Assembly: GCA_029204225.1 (NCBI GenBank)
Contig: CM055099.1
Location: 55,531,173 to 55,595,172, forward strand
Origin: Diphasiastrum complanatum
Lineage: Eukaryota > Streptophyta > Lycopodiopsida > Lycopodiales > Lycopodiaceae
Direction of reading: 5' to 3'
DNA: 64,000 nucleotides
Under the pieces are notes generated by a model that was given only the letters and a program-made list of their open reading frames with translations, did not search any database and was not told where the DNA came from. The position numbers were made by a program, and so were the translations under genes. Shown here piece after piece: positions 42,180 through 54,663 of this stretch (the first letter of the stretch is position 1; every line of letters begins with the position of its first letter).

Positions 42180-45100
42180 CATTGGAAGAGTAAATGTCGC
42201 AAATTCCTGGCGGAACAAGGCAAGGGGAAACCAAAGCAAGCAGGTAACCTTGTTGATGAGGGTGAGATTGAAGACTCTAGCATCTTCATATCTGCATTGT
42301 CATCTAATCAAGATGATCAAGCATGGTATATTGACTCGGGAGCCACAAGACACATGACAGGTAACAAGAATTGGTTCAATAGCTTGAAAGTGTTGGATAA
42401 TGGAACGTCCGTTTCACAAGCAAATGGCGATGTGTGCAAGATCAAGGGGATAGGCATTGTTTCAATCCAACTACCTAATGGCAAAAGCAGGATGATCAGG
42501 GAGGTATTTTACGTACTAGCTTTGAAGAAAAATCTACTTTCTGTTGGAGTCATTACTGATCAAAAATTAAAAGTAGAATTCGCCCATGATCGTTTGCTTT
42601 GTGAAGGATGTGAACCAAAAGTTCAAAGTTATTGCAGATGAAGTAAGGGAGCCTAATACAAAATTGTACAGGTTGAATGCTACAATTAAGGTGCAACATG
42701 GACTTGTATCATCCATTCCATTGCAAACTGAGTTGTGGCATAAGAGGCTTGATCACCTGAACTTGGGAAGCCTCAATTTGATGAGAAAATTGGAGATGGT
42801 AACAGGATTGCATACCATAGAAGATCACTTGAAATCGATGTGCGAATCTTGTGTATATGGGAAGCAGCATCGAGAGAAGTTCAACAAAGGTGGTGTTGCA
42901 AGAGCAAAGAACATCCTGGATTTAATTCACATAGATTTATGCGGGCCTATGAGGACCATGTCCGTAGGTAAAGCCTTCTATTTCATGACCTTTATTGATG
43001 ATATGTCATGAAGGATGTGGATCTACTTCTTGAAGAAGAAATCAGATGCATTTGACAATTTCAAGAGCTTCAAAGCATTGGTCGAAAATCAGACAGGTAG
43101 GAAGATCAAAGTCCTAAGATCAGATAGTGGATGTGAGTACAAGTCTAATGACTTCAATGATCTTTGTGATCAATGTGGGATTAAAAGACAATTTACGCAA
43201 GCTCATACTCCTACTCTCAATGGTGTAGCTGAGCGCAAGAATCGTAGTGCCAGATCTATGCTGGTTGAGATGAAACTACCAAAAGATTTTTGGTCAGAAG
43301 CATGCAGTGTGGCAATCTATCTGCAAAACAGAATTCCTACCATTGCCATACCAAAGATAACACCTGAGGAAGCATTCATGAAGAAGAAGCCAAAGGTGAA
43401 CCACTTGCGAATCTTTGGATGTAAGGCCTTTGTACACGTTTATAAGGAAGAGAGACATAAACTTGATGTAAAAGCTATCAAGTGCATATTTCTAGGATAT
43501 GATGATCATGTGAAGGGCTATAGAAATATTGATCCAGTGGAAAACAAAATCCATGTAAGTCGTGATGTTATCTTTGATGAATCCAAGATGTATGAAGATG
43601 AGGATGCTGAGAAGATAGATACATCCAGTGGGAGAGATGGTATAGTGAGGATACCACCTGATGATGATCCATTCATTGACCTTCCAAGTGATGAAAAAGA
43701 TGATACATCTCAAGATTCTACTACCCAACCTCAAGAGACAGGTTGGAGAGGTAGGGACAAACCTTTTGGTGCAAGAAGGATTGAAGTTGCAGGTGAGAAA
43801 CACAAGAAGAAGAATGTACCGTGGGATACATTTTCACCAGGAAGCCGATCACCTGACAAGAAGCTCCCTAAGTGGTTGAGAGATTGTTGGAGAGCCACGA
43901 CATGGATGACTTTCCAAGATCATCTAGCCAGGGAGAGCTACGAAGATCAACAAGAGAGAAGACACAACCTGAAAGGTATGAAACAAATTATGCTCTCCCG
44001 TCTAGCATTATTCAAAGCAAAGAACCTTCAACTTATGGTGAAGCAAAGGATGATGACATTTGGGTCAAGGCCATGAGAGAGGAGATTGAGTCAATTGCTA
44101 AGCATAGCACATGGGACTTAGTAGAACCACCAGTTGGCAAGAAACCCATTGGTTGCAAATGGGTATACAGGACTAAGTATCATGGAGATGGAAGTATAGC
44201 AAAGCACAAGGCAAGATTGGTGATCAAAGGGTATGCACAAAGAAAAGGCATTGACTATGAGGAGACCTTTGTGCCAGTATGTAAGTTGAATAGTCTACAT
44301 CTACTTGTTGCTTTAGCTTCACATTTTGGTTGCCCTTTGCATCAGATGGATGTGAAATCTGCTTTTCTAAATGGTGAGTTAGAAGAAGAGGTGTTCATGG
44401 ATCAACCTGAAGGCTTTGTAACGAAGGGACAGGAAAATAAAGTATGTCGCTTGAAGAAAGCCCTTTGTGGTCTTAAACAGGCACTACGTGTGTGGTATAG
44501 CAAGATTGTTGCCTACTTTTGTTCAAAGGAAATGGTGAGAACACACTCTAATCCAAATCTATATTTCTTATGTTTTGATGATATGGTTGCTTTGATTGCT
44601 CTTTATGTTGATGACTTGATTATTACGGGAAATAATCAAGAGATGATAGATATGATCAAGAAAGACCTCATGGAACAATTTGAGATGACAGATCTCAGCT
44701 TGATGCATTATTGCCATGGAGTAGAGGTGTGGCAAAAAGGACACGAAGTGGGTTTAACACAGCTGAAGTATGTCAAAGAGTTGTTGCACAGGTTTAGGTT
44801 GCAGGATTGCAAACCAGTAAATACTCCTATTGAACTAGGTAAAAAGCTTTCTAAGCTTGATGAGTCACAGTCATTTGAGGCTACACTGTATAGGCAGTTA
44901 GTAGGGAGCTTGATTTACCTTACCACGACTAGACTAGATATATGCTATGTTGTTGGCATTGTAAGTCAGTTTATGGCAGCACCTACAGAAACGCATTGGA
45001 AGGCAGAACGCATTTTGCGTTATGTGAAAGGCACTTCAGATTATGGCTTGATTTATAGAAAGCATAATGGTTTACCTGAGTTGTGTTGCAATATGGATGC

Positions 45101-45551
45101 GGATTGGGGAGGTGACTATGATGATCATAGTTCCACCAGAGGATATGTATTTTAGTTTTGTGGTAGTTTCTTTTCCTGGTCTAGTAAAAAGCAAAGTACA
45201 ATTGCTCTTTCCACCACAAAAGTAGAGTATAAGACGATGTGTAGTGCAACACAGGAAGCTATATGGTTGAGACAAATCTTGGAAGAAGTTGGCATGAAAC
45301 AGAAAAATCCCACGACATTAGATAGCGACAGTCAGAGTGACATTCAACTATCAAAGAATCCAGTGTTCCATGCAAGAACTAAACACATTGAGATTCAGTA
45401 TCACTTTGTACGTGAGAGGCTGCCGAGTCGTGAAATTCATGTTGTTCATTGTAGCACAGAAGAACAACTAGCTGATATTTTCACTAAGCCATTTGTTGGA
45501 GAAAAGTTTGATAAGTTTAGATCAAAGCTTTCTGCACTTAAAGTTTGTTGA
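42180..45551 (+). pseudogene. Copia H pol (protease, integrase, RT, RNase H), 5' truncated
   Basis: This begins in the end of the Gag knuckle region near 42,180. Protease is WYIDSGATRHMT near 42,325, with a frameshift near 42,610. The pre-integrase region has LWHKRLDHLNLGSL and MCESCVYGKQH. A TGA at 43,009 interrupts integrase before MWIYFLKKKSDAF. The integrase core continues with RSDSGCEYKS and LNGVAERKN. RT is in another frame (43,872-45,155) with ALYVDDLIITGNN near 44,605. A TAG at 45,153 cuts RNase H after SSTRGYVF, and the end (45,237-45,551) has HARTKHIEIQYHFV. It differs from A, B and C and looks closer to the Tork-type copia group. At least four breaks make it dead. Confidence 0.92.
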
Positions 45552-45567
45552 CATGTATATGACTGTA

Positions 45568-45577
45568 TAAGGGAGAG
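45568..45577 (+). promoter_or_regulatory. Polypurine tract of copia H
   Basis: AAGGGAGAGA-type purine run just after the RNase H stop and just before the LTR-like TTAGAAATAAAG. Confidence 0.5.
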
Positions 45578-45870
45578 AGTTAGAAATAAAGTAAAATCAC
45601 TATGCTACTGTATTGTGGGTCCTGTCAATTGATAAGGATTAGTTGGCCTCGCCACGAGGCAAGTCGACGGGACACACGTGCCGCCAATGGCAACCTGGGT
45701 CATGCATGGGTTGCCTAAGTGAACAACTATATGTATAGTGTAATTTCGTTTTGAGAAATACAGTTGCTATGTGAGCTTGCGGTGGAGAGTGTTTTCTGTC
45801 TGTGTTACTGTGTAGCATGATCTGTGTTTCTGTTCGAAGCAGATTCTAAGTATATCTTGTAGGGTGCCAG
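45578..45870 (+). repeat. Partial 3' LTR of copia H
   Basis: GTTAGAAATAAAGT resembles the common TGTTAGAAAT start of Tork-type LTRs, with its first base changed. It contains a TATA-like stretch (CTATATGTATAGTG) near 45,730. No 5' partner exists in the window, so the far end is a guess. Confidence 0.4.
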
Positions 45871-47943
45871 TCTTAGACATGACCCAGATGGAAGCCATAG
45901 ACTAGGGAGAGAAGATCAGTCAGCGAATCGAAATCAGGCAATTCAGAGAAGGATAGCCGATTCGATGTGTTGATGATCAGATTAGTGACAAGCAGAGTTG
46001 GAGTGTGAATGCACATTTGATGCATAGAGTTTGTAAAGAAGCTATTGTCATTGGAATGAGAATCCTTAAAATAATTCTTATCAGTTCTATGTACTATCTG
46101 TTGCATATAATTGTGTATTTTGTGTTTGTGATATTATGTTGTTAACCGTCGGGTCTAGGTATTTTGCTAGACAGTACCAACGGCGAGTGTGACTAGTGTG
46201 ACTCTTTAACCAAAGTGGTGTTTTTCAACCACGGATGGTGGATAGCCTACTCTTGTGTTTGAAAGAGGTCGGGTTTAATTAGTCCATGCTCATAAAGGCG
46301 ATTTCAAAAATAATAAACCAAATGCCATTTATAACTTTGACAGTTTCGTATGGCTAACTAAGTACACTGAACACTAGTTAGCTTATAGAACTGGATGTAA
46401 CCTACATATCCCTTGTGAGCATTCAAAGCGTTACTTATCTTATCACAATATAAAGAATGATTCCATGTGTGACATAAGGACCATTCGTTTAGTATGAAAA
46501 ATGACAAACACGGAATGGGACTAAGCATATGATGCAACATTGCATACAAAAATAGCATTTGTATAACCAAAAACGTGAAGTGAATAAGATTATATTACCT
46601 CAAGTGTGGGTGGGAGGGATACCGGTATGCCGCAAAGATCCCAAGTCATGAGGTGAATGCTAATCCCTTATTGACCCTGTCCATTGGAGGCTTCTGAAGT
46701 AGAGGTACGGAGTCTCATGCCTCTTGCTTTGATAGGTCACATTGAACCTTGGGGTCTAAAGCTGGGTTTCATATAATAGCAATCTCTCATATAAGGCCCA
46801 TCCTATATTAGTGTTCTTTGCAATCCCATTTTAACCACCGAGCTAATTTCCTCTCTTTTGCATTCTCACTTAGACGACGAAGACGAAGCACTGAACTATT
46901 GAAAACAACTAAGTGGCTGACTTGTGTAGTATGCTAGGAGGCATGACTGCATGATCAAATCTTCAGTTGCATTTATAATTGCTGCCTGAAAGCTTCGTTA
47001 AGTATCTCCTTCACATCCAATGATTTATCAAGTCCTTGAAACAACAGCATCGAGGAGAAGTACGACGAGGCTTGTTTCCGAAGAGGGAAATGTTCAACGG
47101 GTGAGCCAAACTCGGGCCACATGTATTGTGTTACAACTGCAGAGAATGTTCTGCTCCACCGCTGATTTTTGGCAAGTTCGCAGGTTCAGGCAACTGGTTC
47201 TAGCAGAGAGCTCGCAAGCATAGGTTCACTTGCAATCATCCGCAAGTTTCGGATCTCCTTCATCTCTTTAGCGAGCTCCAGCGGACTCAGATTGAAGTCA
47301 TATTGGCATTGTAGGTTCAGGATGGCTCCAGCAGCCTAGCAGAGGGTTAGCGAACTTTGGCATAGTTGCAGGTAACACACTTCACATCTTGATTGAGTCT
47401 GTTGACGTGGATATAATCATAGTGAAGTGCAATAGCAGCAGGTACATTGAGCTAGCTCAGGTTCATCGAGCTCAGAAGATGTCCAGGTGCAGGTTTGGCT
47501 ATCTAGCAGAGGCTCACAGCGAGCTCCGACAGTCTCAGATTTCAGCATAGAATCAGGGTGTTCCACCACAGGAGGTCATCTTCTATCCTCAGATGGTAAG
47601 TAAAGGTGATGAGTGCCGTGCTAGAGAAAAGAGGCTCTGATGGGTTGCTGTTGTAGCAAAATCTATTATTCTCAAGTCAAGTCTGCTTACATAGATGATT
47701 CTTAGTAGGAACCGACCAGATTGATGCACCAAAACTTATATAAAGATCTGGTCCCACGGTCTGATGAGCTGATCACTCATCCTCTCAAAATCGGCAGCAG
47801 TAAGGTGCTTCTTTATCCGAAGCAACTCAATCAGAAGAAGTACTCCACTCACGACGAAGATCCTTCAGAAGATGGAAGTACAAGCATTGGAGAATCAGTC
47901 TCCTTCTTCAACCAACCCTCTTTCCACAACATCTACATCCAAA
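45871..47943. other. Intergenic stretch, no clear gene
   Basis: Mixed, somewhat GC-richer sequence between 46,600 and 47,700, with recurring words around CAGCGAGCTC and AGCAGAGG. A 75-residue plus-strand frame at 47,721-47,948 (DPSEDGSTSIGESVSF) points toward the 3' end of the E copy and could be the tail of a convergent plus-strand gene. I cannot support that further. Confidence 0.3.
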
Positions 47944-47949
47944 TGTAGT

Positions 47950-50458
47950 TCCGTTTTTCATTGGTTCCTCCATGTTGTGTATTTCGATGAAATGTTGCTT
48001 GTGCTTGCCAGTGTGACTTCTCCATCCCTTATGATGACCATACACTCAAGCTTCCATATGTATTTGCAAAAAATGTTGTATGATCTCTTAGTATGTGCTG
48101 CATATGTCAAAATCATAATGTTAGTCTTAAATATGGATCTAAATATATATGAAAATTTGAAAGCATTTTGAAAATTTCATACTAACCATGTAATGAGTGG
48201 TGTGATCTTCTTCCCATGCTTTTGATATTGCATTAACAAACTCGACACAAGTCCTTTGGACAGCTTTCTTATCAATATCAGAGTATGTTTCTTTTCTTAA
48301 AATAGCAATCATACTATCAAACTTTTTTCATACATCAACTTTTAGTACTCTGGTTTTGCCGTCTTTCTCGAAGTCCTGAGTGGCAGCAATAATATCTGTC
48401 CATACTGAGTGTTGAATATTAGAAGCCTTACCAGTATGATTTGATAGGAAACGACGTGCTTTTGCTCCTCCTATGCTTGGCTTAGTTGGCCTGCTCCCAT
48501 TCTTTCCTGAAAGCTTTTCATCTTTTTGAATTTTGACACGTCCTTTATGGAATCCTGCTTTTGATAAAACATCTTCTAATCGAGAGATAGTTTCCTTTGC
48601 TAATGATGCTGGCTTAGTATTCCAAGCAAAAACTATATGAAGATAAATGATCTTTTCTATTAATCTAACTTCTGCATGAAGAGGGCAAACACGCACATTT
48701 TTTAAGGGGATAGGCAGCATAGGCTTCCAGTTTGGATTTGCATATTCTCTAGTAATTCTTGTACTCCTAGTTACATCTTTTGCCATTTCCATGTGGTACA
48801 AACAAGGGTGTTTTGATGTAGCACCGTGAGAGACATTATACATACATTTCAATGTTTTCAAATCACCTGCTAAGTGTCATTCAACATTGAAGTCTCCAAC
48901 TCCTGGAACATTGAGAAGTCCTCCATCCATATGGTCCTTGATGATCCTAGGATAAGATGTCCTTGAGAATATCCATGATAATATATCATGATCCTCTTTT
49001 AGCACCTGTCCAAAGAATTAATCAGATTTAGTTTACAATGTATTAATATTATTCAATGAATGTAATGTAATGATGAGGCTAGTTACCTGAAACGTTGCCA
49101 ACCACCATATATCATTTTCTGAGTGGACACTGAATCTGAAATATTCTTGGTTCTTTGTTTGTGATAGAGCACCATTCATGAGAATTATACTAACCCTCTC
49201 CATCTTCTGCCCTTTCACAATTTCTGACTCATCTAACTTAAATACTATGATTATATTGCCATTCGCCTTTTCATAGGTTATATCATAGAATGTGATGATG
49301 TATCTCATCAAGTAATTTAGATCAACAAATAAATTGTTTGATGCATTATAGAATATCGATCTTCCATCAGTTTCATACACCTCATCAATATGAATTGGAG
49401 TTCCAGTGATCTTATGCATACCTATGTTTAATTTATCCCTCTCTTTCTTCAAGTGATTGGGACTTTTCTAATTTGAACTTGCTTAAAAGCTTCTCTAATA
49501 GTTTAAATATTGTTACATATGCTTCCCTGCTAATACTTGCAAAATCACAAGCACCCTGAACTATAGTCTTATCTAAATTTTTTTGAATGTCCACCATCAA
49601 AGACTCTGCTATTTTACACTTTACATTTGAAATTCTATTGTTCATCATGATACGCTCAGTGGATTTGCAAGTCAATATTGTGCCCAATGACATTCCTAGT
49701 GAAGCATTGTCTTTAATATTCTGAGGAGCTACTAATGCAGATCTGCAAAAAAAATAGATAGTTAACAGAATATCACCATAGCTGAAATTAAATCCAAATG
49801 TCATTGAAAAACTTACAAAAATCAGAATATGCTTACTTGAATGCACGAATCCTTCTATTTCGATAACCTCCTTTTGAAAGCATTCGAATATTCTTGCAAC
49901 TTTGTCGCTTTCGCTTCTTACTTTCAGCCTTCTTCTTTGCCAAATCCACATCCTTCAATAATTGTAAGTTTTCAATACAAATAGATTGTAAGTCTGATTG
50001 CATTTGCTCTAGTTCTGATTTGATATTGATTGGTATCTTCAGTAATAATTCATTATTTTTTTTTTTAAGTTGTTTATTTTCTTCTAACGTCTTTTAGAGA
50101 TGACAATCTCTATTCTGACAATAAGAGGATATCCGAATTAGCTCACCTTCTAAAAAGTGAACTTTATTCATATAAAGTTGTTTTCCTGCAATCTTTCACA
50201 ATATCCTAGTAATCCACTATGCTCATTGCATATCCATGTAACTAAATGAGTTATTGAAGAGAATGTGGGATGTGTCAAAGTGCTTGGATCTTGTGGATAT
50301 AATGTTCCATCTATCCACAAATCCAAGTTTTTTTTTCCTTCTGCCCTGTAACGAAAATGATCCTTAGCAGATATTTGAATTCCTTTGCCTCCTCTTCTCT
50401 GCAAAGGTGCCAAATCAATAGGGATATCCACATGTAGATGATACAATGTCATCATCAA
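47950..50458 (-). pseudogene. Transposase-like gene of element E (copy 2)
   Basis: Minus-strand multi-exon gene. 50,458-50,168 has SSITHLVTWICNEHSGLLGY. A coiled coil (ENKQLKKKNNELLLK) leads to basic GGYRNRRIRAFK near 49,850. An intron follows to ATTTTTTTTGCAG at 49,743. Then comes QGACDFASISREAY, with a frameshift near 49,447, then VFKLDESEIVKGQKMERVS and NDIWWLATFQ. An 81-bp intron at 49,006-49,086 (GTAACT ... GGACAG) is followed by LKEDHDILSWIFSR and VPGVGDFNVE. A TGA at 48,877-48,879 replaces the Trp codon of copy 1. Then LKCMYNVSHGATSKHPCLY and LHAEVRLIEKIIYLHIVFAW, and last GMEKSHWQAQ near 48,030. Families with this VPG.G.F.VEWH ... KC.Y pattern occur in other eukaryotes as uncharacterised, transposon-like proteins (from memory). 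A DDE fold is an inference. Confidence 0.6.
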
Positions 50459-50950
50459 AAAAATAATAGAGTAATCAGTTGCATCAAAGTACTATGACCA
50501 GATTCTATGAAGCAAAGCAAAGTACTCATCTTTGATTATATTATATACTATGTACGATCAATCCAATCTCCATGCTTGTATGCTTGATTCAAATTTGGAA
50601 ATGCCGCCATATTTCCATTCCAAAGTGATGATGGCATTCATAATTGGAGATGGCACCCATATTTCCATTCTTGTGGAAGGAATGCATATATAAACATTTT
50701 GCAATTTTTCCTGATTCAAGTTTGGAGATGGCGGACATATTCTAGATCTAGTGAAAATATTGCCCTTTTCATAACCAATGGAGGGAATATTTTTGAATTT
50801 AGTCAAGTTATATTGCGAGCTATTAACAGTTCTTAACTGTGACTATAGACACTGTGGTTAGATCATTGGAAGTTGGGAGTGGTGGGGGCAAGCAAATAAA
50901 CAATATTGTTTTTTTATTTTGATATTTTTCTATATCCTACATGGCATTCC
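50459..50950. other. Spacer with a short triplicated motif
   Basis: No gene. A motif like TTTGGAGATGGCGGACATAT recurs, diverged, near 50,593, 50,643 and 50,720, twice followed by TTTCCATTC. The spacer lies between the E copy 2 gene and the MITE-like end. Confidence 0.4.
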
Positions 50951-50988
50951 TTAAAGGGTCTTTTTGATATTGAGAACTCCTCTAATGC
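50951..50988 (-). repeat. Right terminal inverted repeat like the 5.8-kb MITE, next to E copy 2
   Basis: TTAAAGGGTCTTTTTGATAT and then GAACTCCTCTAATG closely match the right end of the MITE at 6,116-6,152. The boundary falls exactly where gypsy G's RT coding sequence is cut (after IELQS), so a DNA transposon ended here by insertion into G. The interior toward lower coordinates includes E copy 2. Confidence 0.6.
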
Positions 50989-51382
50989 TCTGAAGTTCTA
51001 TCTTTATCATATCCACAACATTAGGATTACAACGATAGAACTTTGTAACCTTTAGAATTGCATCAGGTACTAAAGGTATGGTATGTTCAATCACTGATGT
51101 CAGAATACTCTTCAAATCTTGATAAGTCCATGCAAAGCAACCCTGATACTTAATAAGTAACATGCGTAGTGGTTGATACTGTTCAGGATTAAGTTGTGAT
51201 CCAACTTGTACAATCTTTTCTGGTTCTCCTGGTTCGGCAAGATTCATTGGCTACGTCCTAGTTGGGCCATCATAAACCTCTTTCGATTCTGGCATGTGTT
51301 CTTCAGGTTCACATCATGGATCTTCGCTTAGCCTTCTTAGCAGAAATTGATCGTGGAGGTGATGACTTCTGAGAAGATAAAC
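50989..51382 (-). pseudogene. Gypsy G, start of the RT region
   Basis: Minus-strand continuation of gypsy G on the far side of copia C. It holds the pre-RT stretch (IVQVGSQLNPEQYQ, YQGCFAWTYQDLKSI, VIEHTIPL) and the first RT positions (NPNVVDMIKIELQS). It then ends at the inverted-repeat boundary. RT catalytic motifs, RNase H and integrase are not present. FAWTY-type and IEHTIPL-type words are characteristic of plant Ty3/gypsy pol just before RT. Confidence 0.75.
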
Positions 51383-51387
51383 TCTTA
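51383..51387 (+). repeat. Target site duplication of copia C (left), TCTTA
   Basis: TCTTA lies before the 5' LTR and again after the 3' LTR at 57,811-57,815. With C removed, gypsy G reads across the site. Confidence 0.95.
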
Positions 51388-52042
51388 TGTGAAAATTGTC
51401 AACATTTCCTAGCTAGTTTGAGGCCTAAATTGGCTAAAATTGTAAATAGTTTTGGTTCTGGAGTTTCACACGTGTGAACCAGGCCACAATGTTTTTATTT
51501 ACTGTATTTTTTCAGTATGATGAAGTGTCAAACTTCATACCCTTCAAAATGAGACCATTTTGATGTATTTTGGTCATATAAGCCATTTTTAGCTATTTTT
51601 CCTATATAGGGAATATCTAGGGTCAAGTACCTTCTAGAGAGAGGAGAGAGAGTCATCTTCCTCATCCATAAATAGTAGGGAAGTCGTGGAGAACAGGTTG
51701 GAGAAACCTTTTGTATGCTTCACTGAGATCAATAGATCATTGTCATTGTTTCTTCCTCCATTGAGAGCATTGTTGTGTGTATTGTCTTCAAGCTATTGTG
51801 TATGATCTTAGGTGCTTTCCAGAAGTGATAGGCTGATGTATTATGGACTGTATAATGCTATTTTGGGCCGCACTTGATGTTTATGGAAGTTTCCATTTGT
51901 GATAAATGCTTTTTGATCAAGTTCTTTGCATTCTAGGTAGCATAGAATGTGTTGCCAATTCCTAGCTTATGTAGTTTGGAGTGCAAGCATTCAAGCCAAT
52001 GATCTTGGAGTTTAGATCCACTTAGGATCTGTATTTTTCACA
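51388..52042 (+). repeat. 5' LTR of copia C
   Basis: 655 bp from TGTGAAAATTG to TTTTTCACA. It holds a 14-bp palindrome around CACGTG at 51,465-51,478, a GA-rich run and a TATA-like CATAAATAG near 51,665. The last ~240 bp match the LTR of A almost exactly. Confidence 0.96.
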
Positions 52043-52054
52043 TGGTATCAGAGC
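52043..52054 (+). promoter_or_regulatory. Primer binding site of copia C
   Basis: TGGTATCAGAGC directly after the LTR, complementary to initiator tRNA-Met. Confidence 0.92.
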
Positions 52055-53214
52055 TGGTTGGCTTCTATTTACAGTAAGTATTCCATTTTTGGTGATATTT
52101 GGATGTTTGATCAAGTTCTAGCATGATTTTGCATTGCTTTGTTGATCAAATCTTACTAACCTTTGTTTTGTGAGTTGAACTTGTGGATCAAAAGCATATT
52201 TCAGGTCTATTGAAGATCAGAGGCTGAAAAGAAACTATTTTGGATCAGATCATAACACCTAATCATTTGTGATTGTGAGGCTTGTGCATATTCAATACTA
52301 ACAATGTTCTTTTCAATCCTATTGTTGACAATCTCCATTCTTGGATGAACACTCTCCTTAAGTGGATGAAACTTCTCCTTAAGTGGATGACAAATGCTCT
52401 TTTGAGTGAGTTGTAATTCTCCTAAAGGTTGAGCAAAGCTCCCATTTGGATGAAAGATCCCCTTTTTTGGGTGAACATATTGTAAGCTCCATTGTGAAGA
52501 GCATATTGTAAAGATTGTCATCAATTTTGGCATAAATTTTGGTGTACTTTGTTGAGCATGTAAGTAACTCTCCTTATGTAATTTGATTGGAGCATTTGCT
52601 GGAAGGTGTTAACCATTATGCAAGTGTGTTTTCAGGTTCTTAACAGGTTGAGGAACATTCTCATGTGAAGTGATCTTAGATCTACATCTAAACACCAAGA
52701 TTTGACAAGATAGTGAAGCTAGTCTTGTGATTCACTAAGTGTGCTCATTCATTCACCTCTAAATCTTGTATTTATCACTTGCTGGAGTTTATAAACTTTT
52801 AGAAGTGTGGTTTACATGTGGTTTTACAGGTTGAATCAATATCTTAGTGTGTTGATCATATGTTGATCAAGTTTGTTCATTACTAGGTAATCTTGGCATC
52901 CTAGTTTTGGGTATTTTCTAAGAATGCAAGTAACTCTTCACACCATAACTTGATTTGGTCACTTGCTGGAAAGTTTGAGAGCTTAAGCAAGAGTGTGTTC
53001 AGGTTGGTTTGATTTTGTAATCCATTCTTAGTGTGTGCAAAGTGTTGCATGTGTTTCAATCTTCCTTTCTATGCTTGGAAACCATCTAGGTTCAAGATAG
53101 AAGTGTTTTAGGGTCCTAAATCTTCATAGATCTCTTTATCTATCATTTGTTGAGAGAAAAGTGAGTGCTAAGTGCTTTAGGACAGAACCTAAAAGTTGAA
53201 GAAACATTAGAATC
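52055..53214 (+). other. Long leader of copia C
   Basis: 1,160 bp, nearly identical to A's leader. One difference I saw is a C/T change at 18,650 versus 52,436. The shared leader is consistent with A and C RNAs being packaged by the same Gag. Confidence 0.8.
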
Positions 53215-54663
53215 ATGGCTTCCAATGGTGGGATCATGCTAGAGTCTAATGAAAGGTTGAGTTCATCAAACTACTCTACTTGGAAAGTGAGGATGGAGTC
53301 CTTACTTGAGTTGAATGAACTCATGGACATAGTTGCAGAAATTGAAGAGAGACCTCTCACACTTCAAGAGCAACAAAGGTTTGATAAGAAGGCCAAAAGG
53401 GCTCTTCATATCATTAAAATGAATGTTACAAATGAACTTCTCAAGGAAGTTGGAAAGTGTCAAAGTGCAAGTGAGGCATGGAATGCCTTAAAGAAGCTCT
53501 TTGAATCAAAGTCCACATCTAGGGTATTGACCCTAAGGAGACAAATATTTTCTAGTAGGCAAAGAGAGGGTGAAAGTGCTCATGCATTTATCTTGAGAGT
53601 TAAGTCCCTAAGTGATGATTTAGCATGCATTGATGAGAACATAAAAGATGGTGAAATAGTCCAAGTTATGTTGAATGGTTTGCTAAATGAACATGCTAAC
53701 CTTGTGCAAAGTTTTGCCATTCAAAGAGTCTTGCCAAGTGTGGTTGACTTGCAAGAAATCTTATTGGCTGAAGACCATAGGTTGCAATCAAAGCTTGATG
53801 GTGCATCCTTGCAAGGTGGAGGTGAAGAGGCTTTCTTCACAAAAGGCAAATTCAAGGGCAAAGGTAAAGGCAAAGGGAAATGGTCCAAAGGTGGTAACTT
53901 TGATCATGATGATCACTCTTCCTCTTCCTCTTCTACTAAGAACAATAAGTCAAAGTTCAAGTGCTTTTATTGTGGGATAAAAGGTCATTTTGCAAATGAA
54001 TGTTATAAGAAGAAAAGAGAGCAAGGAGAGAGGCAAGGAAATCTTACAATAGATGAGGAAGAACATAACACATGTGAATCACTTGTTATGACTTCAAGTT
54101 TGTTAGCCAACATAGATGATAATGATCCTTGGTGGATTGATAGTGGAGCCTCATCTCACATGACAAGACATAAGGAATACTTTACATCCTTATTGTCTTA
54201 TGAGGGAGAAGGTAACATCATCTACACTGCAAATGATGGTCAATGTGACATCAAAGGCATAGGCACTATTCCTATTTCCCTTTCAACAAATAGGAAAGCA
54301 AATCTTGAAAATGTTTTGTACATTCCTTCAATCACTAAGAATTTGCTTAGTGTAAGTCAAATGATTGACAAAGGACTTGATGTGGAGTTCATTGGAGATG
54401 CATGTTTGATAAGTAAATGTGGATCCTTGATTGCTCAAGGTAGGAGGCATGGTAAACTTTTCAAGCTTGATGCATGTGTGATCTCTAATCATGAAGGATG
54501 TATGGCTAGGGAGCAATTGACAAACCAAGAAGTTTGGCACAAGAGGTTGGGCCATCCCAACTTCAAATCTTTGGAGGTAATGGCAAAGAAAGAGCTTGTT
54601 CTTGGTCTCCCTAAAAGTCTTGTTGCAAACAATAGTGCATTGTGCCTTGTCCAAATCTCATAG
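53215..54663 (+). CDS. Copia C Gag-protease frame
   Basis: A 482-residue frame starting MASNGGIMLESNERL, with a good ATG at the end of the leader, as in A. Gag occupies residues 1-265, with NYSTWKVRMESLLELNE near 22, a Gly/Lys-rich basic stretch (GKGKGKGKW), a Ser run and knuckle CFYCGIKGHFANEC near 250-263. Protease has WWIDSGASSHMTRH near 306. The pre-integrase region has VWHKRLGHPNF near 440. The frame breaks near residue 474 (54,630), where a short deletion removes the CESC cysteines of the HHCC zinc site seen in B. It then ends with a stop at 54,663. Gag and protease themselves look intact, so C may still supply particles. Confidence 0.94.
   Translation: MASNGGIMLESNERLSSSNYSTWKVRMESLLELNELMDIVAEIEERPLTLQEQQRFDKKAKRALHIIKMNVTNELLKEVGKCQSASEAWNALKKLFESKSTSRVLTLRRQIFSSRQREGESAHAFILRVKSLSDDLACIDENIKDGEIVQVMLNGLLNEHANLVQSFAIQRVLPSVVDLQEILLAEDHRLQSKLDGASLQGGGEEAFFTKGKFKGKGKGKGKWSKGGNFDHDDHSSSSSSTKNNKSKFKCFYCGIKGHFANECYKKKREQGERQGNLTIDEEEHNTCESLVMTSSLLANIDDNDPWWIDSGASSHMTRHKEYFTSLLSYEGEGNIIYTANDGQCDIKGIGTIPISLSTNRKANLENVLYIPSITKNLLSVSQMIDKGLDVEFIGDACLISKCGSLIAQGRRHGKLFKLDACVISNHEGCMAREQLTNQEVWHKRLGHPNFKSLEVMAKKELVLGLPKSLVANNSALCLVQIS

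Noticed and set aside
47020-47223. A plus-strand 67-residue frame as a gene
   Set aside because: No recognisable motif, no conservation within the window, and a length expected by chance.
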